64,000 nucleotides of DNA from a virus, in IMG/VR virus record IMGVR_UViG_3300046170_000446, positions 41,118-105,117 of that record; one strand, 5' to 3'. Below the pieces are notes generated by a model. It had not been told where the DNA came from. It worked only from the letters and a program-made list of their open reading frames with translations, and made no database searches. A program made the position numbers and the translations under genes. Below, in pieces: positions 32,501-39,580 of the stretch (the first letter of the stretch is position 1; every line of letters starts with the position of its first letter).

Positions 32501-33583
32501 TTTGACAATATTTTTGACCGCGTTGATGAACACTTGATTACCGTCTGCAACGTCTACAAACGACACTCTCTCATTGTTCGCCACAGTACGGGCAATACCC
32601 TCGACAGACTTCTTGTCGGTCTTAAGGTCGTCAGCGATAACGTTACCTTCTGCATCTACGAGCTGATTAGTAGATGCGCCATAAAGAACAGATTTAGCTT
32701 TCTCCATAACGGCTTCAGGGTGAGTTTGAGCGAGTTTTATTAGAGTATAGACGATAACACGGCCTGCGGTTCTCTTATTCTTTGAAGCCCTTGCAGGATT
32801 TTGAAGGAGCTTAGTGCCAGGCACTGGGCCGAGGTTGTCCATGACAAGCTCTCTAAAGCTAGCATTGTTCCACCAAGGGTGGTTACCTGAGAGAGCTCTA
32901 GATATCGTTGTCCGAGGGTCACCGCCTCCACCACCGCGCAGACGCTTTCTTTTCGACGGAGTTGAGCCTTTGTTGAGCCCCGCTTTCAACTCGTTAAAGA
33001 AAATTGACTTAGCGTCTGCTATTTGCAGTAGCTTTTGTCTGTAAGCCTCGTCACCCTCCGCCTTTTTAGGGTCAAGCCTGATAGGTAAAGGTACTCGGCT
33101 TTTTCGGTTTTCAAAATACACAATCTCCGTTAAATCAGGCTGTCTCCCTTGTACGGTTAGATTGATAGAAGAGATCTCACTCTGAAGATAATTGAGTTTT
33201 CTTTGCTTCTCTTTCTTCAATGCCTGTTTACTTTTGTTAGAGGTGCGTCGAGTCAGCAACTCCTCAAGGTAAGCTCTTCTAAACAGGTACTCAAAACCCT
33301 CCGCGTCTGAAATCATTGCGCGGAACTCATAGTCTCCATCATCTTCTTCAGAGGCGACACGCGCATTAAACTTGGCAAATGCGTCTTTGTTAAGGTAAGG
33401 CGTTTTCTTAGAAGCTACCCTTGGAAGACCATTACCCTGAGCCCGCTCAGAAGCCTTTGCTTCTCGACTGACCACATGTGACATCTTAAAAGAGGGGAAG
33501 AGGTTCGCGACGATCTCCAAAAGACGGGCTGTCTTGGTCATATCACTCGCCAGCTTACGGTAAGGTCTTCTTACAGCATTCAT
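29510..33583 (-). CDS. N-terminal part of giant coiled-coil virion protein
   Basis: ATG 33583 has AAAGGA 8 nt upstream and is chosen over a GTG 30 nt before it. The 1,357 codons end at TAA 29510 right after VTEANVQGS, where one extra base in CCC (29517-29519) explains the shift. The complete protein would be about 2,200 residues. It is mostly helical, Lys/Arg-rich, with long coiled coils (for example around residues 940-1030 and 1290-1340) and no enzyme motif I recognise. Near the N-terminus AKASERAQG and RVASEEDDG resemble A-S-E sequences found in other virion candidates, perhaps maturation cleavage sites. An internal head or ejected protein is likely from size, composition and codon use. 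Confidence 0.75.
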   Translation of the reverse strand: MNAVRRPYRKLASDMTKTARLLEIVANLFPSFKMSHVVSREAKASERAQGNGLPRVASKKTPYLNKDAFAKFNARVASEEDDGDYEFRAMISDAEGFEYLFRRAYLEELLTRRTSNKSKQALKKEKQRKLNYLQSEISSINLTVQGRQPDLTEIVYFENRKSRVPLPIRLDPKKAEGDEAYRQKLLQIADAKSIFFNELKAGLNKGSTPSKRKRLRGGGGGDPRTTISRALSGNHPWWNNASFRELVMDNLGPVPGTKLLQNPARASKNKRTAGRVIVYTLIKLAQTHPEAVMEKAKSVLYGASTNQLVDAEGNVIADDLKTDKKSVEGIARTVANNERVSFVDVADGNQVFINAVKNIVKTLVTDIQRDYTALLERGRDAFTEGEVREQRSKDVDSLIGTLTRQINEVEASVAKGNSAPVGFEVTKKRLERLIDAKERGAVSALRGYFGHSLEVGGAGVNVFSGSPEEGEEDTEGLSARVEGEAASSNMPQLSLYMSEEELVSLYETLDKPRASRSFEEVAISEDVMKPIRDRLIQDIAHSRNLDPDFHDYYMGLSANQRNIFVRFCHTWTSERKKKIKIGDKIAPSDPGRLEAFRAKLNKDEKAELERKLDQRVLDVYMGKRVVKLAEDKFKANFNKSQALQAINAVFQKSEGVAGMDQIEATVLGGDALSEPQAKVLTKLGLDPSALRSGNAKEIADLILMVTKYKSKKNKMSLADIIRTMSAKDDLLSKYFASIDSKAGAIPSNLSYAIAYRLFAEGLSAEKIAEVLKKIGVKGIKSSAQAILNEVAKNSSGDFAKANMGEPLTTDLTTREALVEARRLFAELKDSFQVSVEEEVDDFLEDFANDWYSVYLSEIRRPTGGSQSRTRMMDSTRPSTVREEIGMRFRRRIQNAKAYAESRQTAKISDLEEKIVGAENQKARTRSDRFRDEIDSQIAVLRQELATEQARKKSFEQERDILESAYASFNKAIRESSVEGLNLTTNNRKLRAKAEKLYRDIQEVLDSVKEGVGAIKKGRKVILEPRKMSIAQDFAKIGRISESLEDNLCREYLTSKGIPLHIISEILPKRGAVGSVDRARSSLTKAQLSKRLQVAEGVEITKGEILDILEHVFSGQYISTADANPRMYRLLSEVDQHVKDNETLVKIFDLSQKLVRHHLYRYSIGTSQANISMSEVGLTDLEEVGLSMEALEAEFEKNPRRVKNFISEARLDTLKTRYKALVANGDITNELYQAVTNAANLLDSSRFLSSDDVSYFCRLILKNQYNEIELAEVVRDIRDKIETKRGEFEAEKQRAEGLIEQAKQAKIRVTALANKLRRDGVDADQVRAIISELSAKINGTQAKAVSKKRVTEANVQGS

Positions 33584-33613
33584 ATCGGGTGTTCCTTTAT
33601 AATCTAAACTCAC

Positions 33614-33971
33614 TTAACCTTATCTTTAAGATAAAGGGATAAATGAGAACCTGTAGCATAAAGCTCCCGACACCTTCCCTTCCTTACTTTACTTCTGCAA
33701 AACACATAAACGTGCTTGTACTACACGCGCAGGCGCGTGCTGAGCGTGCAGAAAAACAGGGCTCGAAAAAACTTTTAGGGCCTTAAAGTATTAAAAACTA
33801 AAGGTAAAGAGGGTACTCAAGGGATAAAGTAAGAAAAAAGTAGTTGTAGCTACTGGTCAGGTAGTGTAGACCTATCCATGTCAGCGTGACTCCTGTGTAA
33901 CGCACCTAGTCATAACGCTGTACTGACTTAAACCTCCCAAGTAGGGCAACGCGCCCTAAGGAGACATACCG
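33614..33971. promoter_or_regulatory. divergent promoter region between giant virion gene and sigma factor gene
   Basis: This 350-bp gene-free stretch contains a perfect 16-bp dyad CACGCGC-AG-GCGCGTG at 33724-33739 and an AT-rich block (33780-33845). Both flanking genes start from here. A hairpin at 33942-33958 abuts the sigma gene's ribosome-binding site. No -10/-35 pair can be assigned safely. Confidence 0.45.
33942..33963 (+). promoter_or_regulatory. hairpin abutting the ribosome-binding site of the sigma factor gene
   Basis: TAGGGC pairs with GCCCTA across a 5-nt loop; AAGGAG overlaps the last base of the stem. The ATG follows 8 nt later. Confidence 0.45.
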
Positions 33972-34610
33972 ATGAGTAACACTACTACTGAAAAGTGGCT
34001 GGCTGAAAACTACGATGAGTTGAATAAGACTCTCGTTACTTTCCTGAGCTACCGTTTCCCTCTCTCCTCTCAGAGGAGCATTGTCGAAGACCATATCTCA
34101 AACTTCATGTGTGAGCTTCTCGCTAAAGATACCCTGAGCGGCGTAACCGATCTCACCGTTAAAGGAGTTGCTTCACTCGCTTTTAACTCAACCCATAATC
34201 ATATCCGCACTATGAGTAAAGACCCTGCCCATAAACTCCGATATGGCGGTATGACTGAGGCTGAGAGGAAGAAAGCTCAAGAGCGGGGCGAGTCTCCTGC
34301 CGACTTTATGATCGCACGTAATGAGGTCTTAAAGGCTCGGCTTCAAGATCAATCTCCAGTCGCAGACTTGAGCCCTGAAGATCAGCTCTTTTTCGTGGAG
34401 CAGATTAAAGCGATGGAGGCTACCTTGCTGAGGCACTTCGGCAAGAGCGAAGCAAAGCTCGACCGAGCCATGAGAGTCTTTAATCTCATGCTAGAGGGCA
34501 ACGGCAATCGTGAGATCGCCAAGGAGATGGGCATCACCAACACTATGGCTAACAAGTGGGTGGCTAAGGTGAGGCTAATCTTAGACTCACACCGCTTATC
34601 TCTCGTCTAA
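33972..34610 (+). CDS. ECF-like RNA polymerase sigma factor
   Basis: The 212-residue protein has a region-2-like N-terminus (LSYRFPLSSQRSIVEDHISNFMCELL...VASLAFNSTHNHIRTM), a charged linker and a C-terminal helix-turn-helix of the sigma region 4 type (ML-EGNGNREIAKEMGITNTMANKWVAKVRLIL, about residues 172-205). It would redirect host RNA polymerase to phage promoters, probably late ones. It sits alone on the plus strand between two minus-strand virion gene blocks. Family assignment is moderate because the -10 binding helix is diverged. Confidence 0.7.
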   Translation: MSNTTTEKWLAENYDELNKTLVTFLSYRFPLSSQRSIVEDHISNFMCELLAKDTLSGVTDLTVKGVASLAFNSTHNHIRTMSKDPAHKLRYGGMTEAERKKAQERGESPADFMIARNEVLKARLQDQSPVADLSPEDQLFFVEQIKAMEATLLRHFGKSEAKLDRAMRVFNLMLEGNGNREIAKEMGITNTMANKWVAKVRLILDSHRLSLV

Positions 34611-34637
34611 AGCCTACTTAGACACTAAAAGATATAG

Positions 34638-34691
34638 AATTTGAGCACCGAGGGTAGGCGTGGCACACACGCTCCCTCAATAGCTCAATTT
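34638..34691. terminator. nested stem-loop between convergent genes
   Basis: TTGAGC pairs with GCTCAA, enclosing GAGGG with CCCTC and an inner GTG/CAC. It is followed by TTTCTTAGTCTTTT on the plus strand. It probably ends the sigma transcript. Confidence 0.55.
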
Positions 34692-34768
34692 CTTAGTCTT
34701 TTCGACACGGGTTAATCAGCAGAGGACTCAAGGTTGATTATATATTCCTGTCGGAGGGTACATGGTCA

Positions 34769-35758
34769 TTAAACCGCTACAAACTCAAGAGAGTTGCTGA
34801 TGTGTTGAAGTGAGGGGTTATTAGTTACGATGTAACCCATGTCGCTATCACGCGTTACGAAGTGAGCACACTGACAGTTAGAGGCGAGCTTAATCGCGCC
34901 TACTCTTGCTTCTTCAAGGGTAGGGAAGCACATGACTGAGTTGTTGAGGTTTTCTGAAGCTCTGCGAGACAAGCCTACAAGAATAACCTCGTCTTGAGGT
35001 ACGGACATGGTTTTACCGCTGTGAGGCATACCGCTGTTGTCATGCTTGTGCTCAACCATTCTCTTCCGTGTGCGCGGATCATAATAAATACCCGTAACGG
35101 TAGCCGTCTCACCTAAGTGCTCAATCCTGTCAAAGAGTCTACCCTCTTGCCCATTAGCATCTAAGAAAGACTCAATGCGGATACCTGAAGAAGCCTTGCG
35201 CTGATTAGAGCAACCTGCATAGATAAACGCTTTGCAGACATTTCTTGTTGCAATCGCAAAAGCTCTACCTTGATTGTAGTTGTGCTTAAGCATCAGGTGG
35301 TGCGCCCACATATCTCTCATCTGCACAAACTGTTCCCTGTTGACGGTATCGCCTTTGCCTACACCGAGTCTTCTTACGAGCGTTGAGAATTTAGGCTCAA
35401 ACTCGTTACCACCTGTCTCTGCTAGAAGTTGCTGGCGGATCGCCTTGTTTTTCCTACGCCCCCTACGGCTAGGGGTGTCTAAGTCCGTAGAGATTTGCTT
35501 CTCTGTACGGCGTGCTACACCTCTGAGTGCTCTAATGTTAGGGTCTTTCTTTTCAGCGTTGATATTCTGAACTATGCGATCAAACTTTCGGAGCTGACCG
35601 CCGCTTGCCGCGTGGAGGCGCAATAAGATTTCTTTGCGCTTACGGCCTAAGTCGCTGATCTCAACACGGAGAGCCTGAGCCATGTCTCTGAGTTGATTGA
35701 GGCGCGGTAGAGATGAGCCTGGGATCGCTCTAAGGACTTCAATGTCTGCTTCAGTCAT
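34769..35758 (-). CDS. putative virion protein with SAP/HeH-like motif, main part
   Basis: The 329 codons hold LPRLNQLRDMAQALRVEISDLGRKRKEILLRL (a helix-extended-loop-helix/SAP-like segment, about residues 18-49), a basic region (SRRGRRKNKAIRQQ), NQGRAFAIATRNVCK and a C-terminal alpha/beta domain. ATG 35758 has no ribosome-binding site. The frame is coding upstream of it (TTRAKRTKRVKSLSKRTKK) and joins the 35847-36062 frame if one base of CC at 35855-35856 is removed, giving about 430 residues. Function unknown; DNA contact is suggested by the motif and by charge. Confidence 0.65.
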   Translation of the reverse strand: MTEADIEVLRAIPGSSLPRLNQLRDMAQALRVEISDLGRKRKEILLRLHAASGGQLRKFDRIVQNINAEKKDPNIRALRGVARRTEKQISTDLDTPSRRGRRKNKAIRQQLLAETGGNEFEPKFSTLVRRLGVGKGDTVNREQFVQMRDMWAHHLMLKHNYNQGRAFAIATRNVCKAFIYAGCSNQRKASSGIRIESFLDANGQEGRLFDRIEHLGETATVTGIYYDPRTRKRMVEHKHDNSGMPHSGKTMSVPQDEVILVGLSRRASENLNNSVMCFPTLEEARVGAIKLASNCQCAHFVTRDSDMGYIVTNNPSLQHISNSLEFVAV

Positions 35759-35846
35759 GTTGAGACGAGCGCGAAGCTCTTGCTCTGTCTTCTGTACCTT
35801 CTTAGTCCTCTTTGAGAGAGACTTAACACGCTTAGTGCGCTTAGCT

Positions 35847-36062
35847 CTAGTAGTCCTTAGCCTTAGCCTTAGTCGCTTTCGGCACTGAGATTACAGGGAC
35901 ATAGGTGTCCTTAACCTCTTTAAGCAGGGCTTTCTTTTGCTCTACGCTTTTCGCTCGACTGAGTTTGCCTTTGAGCTTCTTAGCTTCAGCAGGTGTAATA
36001 CGAGCTCCTTCTTCAATGAGCTTGAAGATAAGGTTCATAAATTTCTTCTCGAAATTTTTCAT
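35847..36062 (-). CDS. N-terminal part of the preceding virion protein (first frame)
   Basis: ATG 36062 has GAGGGGG upstream and starts MKNFEKKFMNLIFKLIEEGA. The frame ends at KATKAKAKDY, in the middle of a Lys/Ala/Thr-rich linker that continues in the other frame. The ribosome-binding site lies in the 3' arm of a hairpin (36071-36098). Confidence 0.6.
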   Translation of the reverse strand: MKNFEKKFMNLIFKLIEEGARITPAEAKKLKGKLSRAKSVEQKKALLKEVKDTYVPVISVPKATKAKAKDY

Positions 36063-36070
36063 AGTTCCCC

Positions 36071-36098
36071 CTCATTAGGTTAGTGTTAGTTTAATGAG
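36071..36098 (-). promoter_or_regulatory. hairpin overlapping a ribosome-binding site
   Basis: CTCATTA and TAATGAG form a perfect 7-bp stem. On the mRNA the second arm TAATGAG runs into GGGG, so the GAGGGGG site of the 36062 start is partly paired. Confidence 0.45.
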
Positions 36099-36114
36099 AG
36101 GGAGGAATAAAAGA

Positions 36115-36972
36115 TTAACCGAGCACAGGGTTAGAGTACCCTGCTAAAACTCCTCGCTGATATTCCATTGAGGGAAGTTGATGAGCGAGCTTGGTATTCA
36201 TCTTGAGTGAGAGCATCTTGAAAGCGCCTTTGAAGCCATACTTTTTGACTGCTAAGACCATCCAGCTACTAAACCATGTGCCGAGGACGATCTTGATGCT
36301 TGTAAAGAGCGCCACTGTCCACCCAAGAGTGATCGTACCCTCTGAAAGCACCGCAAAATAGCTCATCACCCACGCCCACCCGAAGAAGGATATCGCCGCG
36401 ACGACAAGAGAGACTCCCAAGAAACCTGCGAGGTAGGTCAACACCTTTTGCGCGGTGCCTTTAGGTTTAAAAGCGTCTGTAGACTTACCTGAACTGAGGA
36501 TCTTGCTACCCTTAGTAAACTTATCAACCGTCTCAACGACCTTGGAGAGAAGGCGCTCAGACTTTCTGCGCTCTTTTTTAGCGGCTCTCGCAAACTCTTT
36601 GAAATCCTCGTAGGTCATTTGAGTGATTTCAAGATCAAAGCGATCTCCATTAAGATTAACGAAGATCTTCGCATCGCAGAGCGCACCTTGATAGCTGATC
36701 TTTATACCGTCAGCTTCAAAACGCGTAAGGGTTTTCTTGAAGTATGCCTCAGCCTGTTTGCGTTCCATATCAAACTTAGCCGTAATATTACGCTTACCCT
36801 CTACGCGGGCTCTCTCAATTTTAACCCTTTCCTCAGGAGGGATCTCTGCAATGCCTTTAGCGAGCTTAGAGATCGTTTTGTTAAGGCCGTAGTGCATACG
36901 AAGCACGTCATCGCCATTACGTAGGTAAACACCTTGGCGGTTTAAGTCTCGGATGAAATCGTTTGTACTCAT
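36115..36972 (-). CDS. membrane protein, paralogue 1 of a tandem triplet
   Basis: The 285-residue protein shares its plan with the next two genes: N-terminal L-N-x-x-G-[VI]-Y-[LIV]-[RQ]-N-x-[ND]-D motif and YGL, a Lys-rich helical middle, two or three hydrophobic helices at about residues 185-245, then KYGFKGA and KLA near the C-terminus. It is the most diverged of the three (the middle motif is NLNGDRFDLE instead of NNYLNRRG). The role is unknown. CGAGG precedes the ATG within an imperfect hairpin. Confidence 0.7.
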   Translation of the reverse strand: MSTNDFIRDLNRQGVYLRNGDDVLRMHYGLNKTISKLAKGIAEIPPEERVKIERARVEGKRNITAKFDMERKQAEAYFKKTLTRFEADGIKISYQGALCDAKIFVNLNGDRFDLEITQMTYEDFKEFARAAKKERRKSERLLSKVVETVDKFTKGSKILSSGKSTDAFKPKGTAQKVLTYLAGFLGVSLVVAAISFFGWAWVMSYFAVLSEGTITLGWTVALFTSIKIVLGTWFSSWMVLAVKKYGFKGAFKMLSLKMNTKLAHQLPSMEYQRGVLAGYSNPVLG

Positions 36973-37018
36973 TTTTTTTCCTCGTTAAGTGTGTCTTTTA
37001 ATGAGGAAGATCAAAAGA

Positions 37019-37837
37019 TTAACCGATAAATACGTCAAACTGACTTAAGAGGTAAGCCTGTTTTTTAAGTGGGGGCGCATCGTGGGCTAGCTTTGTCAAG
37101 TTTCGTGCTTTAAGTTTAACGCGGTTAACAGTCCCTTTAAAGCCATATTTTCTTACAGAGGCCATCAGCCACCTGAATAAGCCCGCCCCTAAGATAATGG
37201 ACAAGTATGCCATAACACCAGGTTGACCTGTCAGGATAGCGAGCACCATTAAGATTTGAGTGGCATGAGCACCTAAGTCTAAGATGTGTGTGACTAAGCT
37301 AATCAGCATCTTTGTCTTACGGGAGGGCTCTTTAGGCACTTCTCCTTTCCCCTCGTAGACAACTAAAGAGAGGTTAGAGAGCTTCTCTACCTCTTCTACA
37401 GCCTTCTCTAAATACTTCGCATAATCTTTATTTAGTTTACTCGTTTCCGCTACAAAAGCCTTAAACTCTTTTAAGTCTAAGGTGTCACCTCTACGGTTTA
37501 AGTAGTTGTTTGTAATCTTAAACGAAATATCTCCGTTATGGATCGCGCCTCTAACTTCTATGAACACGCCGTAAGCGCCGTATTTACTGAGGGACTTTTC
37601 TACATAAGAGTCCATTTTATCTTTGGCTTTATCTAAGACTTTCTTGAGGTTAGCCTTGCTATCTCTCTTCGCGTTATCGAGCATCTCTTGTTCTTTATTA
37701 CTCAGGCTTTGAGTCCCTGAAGCGAGCTTCTGCAACCCTTTCATTAAGCCGTAGTTGAAGCGGATAGCGTCGTTACGGTTTTGGATATAGATACCCTCTG
37801 AGTTGAGGGCGCGTACCATTGAAGCGTATCTTTGCAT
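37019..37837 (-). CDS. membrane protein, paralogue 2 of a tandem triplet
   Basis: The 272 residues show MVRALNSEGIYIQNRNDAIR, ISFKITNNYLNRRGDTLDLK, VVYEGKGEVPKEP, a hydrophobic region (ATQILMVLAILTG; VMAYLSIILGAGLF) and VRKYGFKGTVNRVKLKAR. It is close to paralogue 3. AAAGGA precedes the ATG. Confidence 0.75.
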   Translation of the reverse strand: MQRYASMVRALNSEGIYIQNRNDAIRFNYGLMKGLQKLASGTQSLSNKEQEMLDNAKRDSKANLKKVLDKAKDKMDSYVEKSLSKYGAYGVFIEVRGAIHNGDISFKITNNYLNRRGDTLDLKEFKAFVAETSKLNKDYAKYLEKAVEEVEKLSNLSLVVYEGKGEVPKEPSRKTKMLISLVTHILDLGAHATQILMVLAILTGQPGVMAYLSIILGAGLFRWLMASVRKYGFKGTVNRVKLKARNLTKLAHDAPPLKKQAYLLSQFDVFIG

Positions 37838-37854
37838 GATGTTTTATCCTTTTA

Positions 37855-38712
37855 TCAGTAGCGGTAAGCCATCATTAAGCCGACTTGATAATCCACCGAA
37901 GGTCGAGCAGACGCAACTTTTAGGCTTTCCTTTACTCCTTCTTCGACATCGCGAGATTTCAGCTTAAAGTAGTTAAAAGCGTCTTTGAAGCCGTACTGTC
38001 TTACTTTGTTAATGAGCAATGCTAATAAACCAGCGCCTACAATTCCTACAAGACCTCCTAAGACCCCCAAAATACTCATCTCTAAAATACCACCCCCTAT
38101 TAACAACCCTACACAGGCTATACCTTCATATAAAGCAGTGCCGATACCTAAGAGAGCTAATACATTAGTGACGACTTTCTTTGTCAGTGAGGTAACCTCT
38201 TTGGGGACTTCACCTTTGCCTTCGTACACTAAAGAGGACAAGTTGATTAATCTATCAACCTCCTCCATCGCTTCAGTCATGTATTTAGCGTAGTCCTTCT
38301 TTTGCTTGTGGACTTCAGCAGTAAAAGCCTTAAACCCTTTAGCATCCAACTTCTCACCTCTACGGTTTAAGTAGTTGTTTGTAAGGGTAAACGATATGTC
38401 TCCTTTGTGGAGAAGACCTTCGTATTCGATCTTCAAACCGTAGTTGGTAAACCTACCTAGCTTCTTTTTAGCGTAGGCTTCCATTTTCTTTTGGGTCTTC
38501 TCTGCAAACTTTTTTGCTCTTTCCTTAGCGCCCTTTTGAGCTTTCTCTAAGGCTTCAGCGTCTTTAGGGCTCATCTCTTCAGGTAGCTTCGATGCGAGCT
38601 TCTGTAAACCTTTAAAGAGTCCGTACTCAACACGGATCATGTCGTTGCGGTTTCGGACATATATACCCTCTGAGTTGAGAGCGCGTACCATTGATGAAGC
38701 ATATTTATACAT
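37855..38712 (-). CDS. membrane protein, paralogue 3 of a tandem triplet
   Basis: The 285 residues start MYKYASSMVRALNSEGIYVR and share NNYLNRRGEKLDAKGFKAF and VYEGKGEVPKE with paralogue 2. Two long hydrophobic helices occupy about residues 185-240 (IGTALYEGIACVGLLIGGG; ILGVLGGLVGIVGAGLLALL). The C-terminus contains SLKVASARPS, with the V-A-S sequence found between domains of the 61-64 kb proteins. GAAGGAAG precedes the ATG. Only 17 bp separate it from paralogue 2. Confidence 0.75.
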   Translation of the reverse strand: MYKYASSMVRALNSEGIYVRNRNDMIRVEYGLFKGLQKLASKLPEEMSPKDAEALEKAQKGAKERAKKFAEKTQKKMEAYAKKKLGRFTNYGLKIEYEGLLHKGDISFTLTNNYLNRRGEKLDAKGFKAFTAEVHKQKKDYAKYMTEAMEEVDRLINLSSLVYEGKGEVPKEVTSLTKKVVTNVLALLGIGTALYEGIACVGLLIGGGILEMSILGVLGGLVGIVGAGLLALLINKVRQYGFKDAFNYFKLKSRDVEEGVKESLKVASARPSVDYQVGLMMAYRY

Positions 38713-38766
38713 AAGTCTTCCTTCACTGTTAGCAGGTTGATCTAAGGATAAGAGGGTATATAAGGA

Positions 38767-39567
38767 TCACTGAGCCTTAGAGATTAGGCTAGAAAACAGC
38801 TCTGTGTAAGGGTCTTTAAAACTCTCTAGCTCATCGTTATCCCGTACCTTTTGCCAAAGCGCATCTGAGTCCAAACTCTCATCCCCATCCATATTCCAGT
38901 AATCTATGAGGATCTCTTGCCCTAAAGAAATGTCCTCAGTAGCTATGATCGCGACCTGCTTCCTTTTCGGGAATAGCTTAGCTAAAGCGTTCACTCCAGG
39001 TATGTCCTCAAGCTCAGGCTCAGCGCGGTTGCAGTTATAAAGCACTCCATTACCAAGAGGGATCGCCTTACGCGGAAATACCCAAGGATAGACGTAATCT
39101 ATTAGACCACCTTCTACCGTCATCATAAGATAGGCAGACTCCGCAGGAGATATCACTAAGACAGGGCATACCTCAACGATGCTTCCTTTAGGGATGCTTA
39201 AGTTGGCAAACACCCCTCTCCCCTTAAGTCTGTTCATGTAAGAGACTTGGGTCTTTTGGATAATGTAATCAGGCAAGTCCATTTGATCAAAACTAGACTC
39301 TTGTTTAACGCCTAAAAGGAAGTTTTCGAGCTTCTGTAAGAAAACACTCTGAAGATTATTAATGTGGCAAGTCCCTCGGTACATCTCGCCAGCGCCTAAG
39401 ACACCTGACGGGTAGGCAGAGCACATTACAAAGCTATACTCTCCACTCGATTTATAGCTCACAGTGCAATAAGTGTCTTTGAGCTCTAACTCACATCGGA
39501 GAAATTTGTCAGTAGACATCTCTCGGTTAACTTGAGCGTCCATCCCTTTTAAGAATACGGGTAACAT
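38767..39567 (-). CDS. SET-domain protein (putative protein lysine methyltransferase)
   Basis: The C-terminal half (about residues 110-235) follows the SET fold: LKGRGVFANLSIPKGSIVEV, YPWVF, LGNGVLYNCNRAEPEL in place of the usual NHS...PN knot segment, and AIIATEDISLGQEILIDYW matching the I-x-x-G-E-E-[IL]-x-x-x-Y strand with the catalytic Tyr. The N-terminal 100 residues are a separate Cys-containing beta-rich domain. It would transfer methyl groups from SAM to protein lysines; the substrate is unknown. The NHS to NCN change leaves activity uncertain. TAGGAG precedes ATG 39567. Confidence 0.75.
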   Translation of the reverse strand: MLPVFLKGMDAQVNREMSTDKFLRCELELKDTYCTVSYKSSGEYSFVMCSAYPSGVLGAGEMYRGTCHINNLQSVFLQKLENFLLGVKQESSFDQMDLPDYIIQKTQVSYMNRLKGRGVFANLSIPKGSIVEVCPVLVISPAESAYLMMTVEGGLIDYVYPWVFPRKAIPLGNGVLYNCNRAEPELEDIPGVNALAKLFPKRKQVAIIATEDISLGQEILIDYWNMDGDESLDSDALWQKVRDNDELESFKDPYTELFSSLISKAQ

Positions 39568-39580
39568 TAGAGACTCCTAA

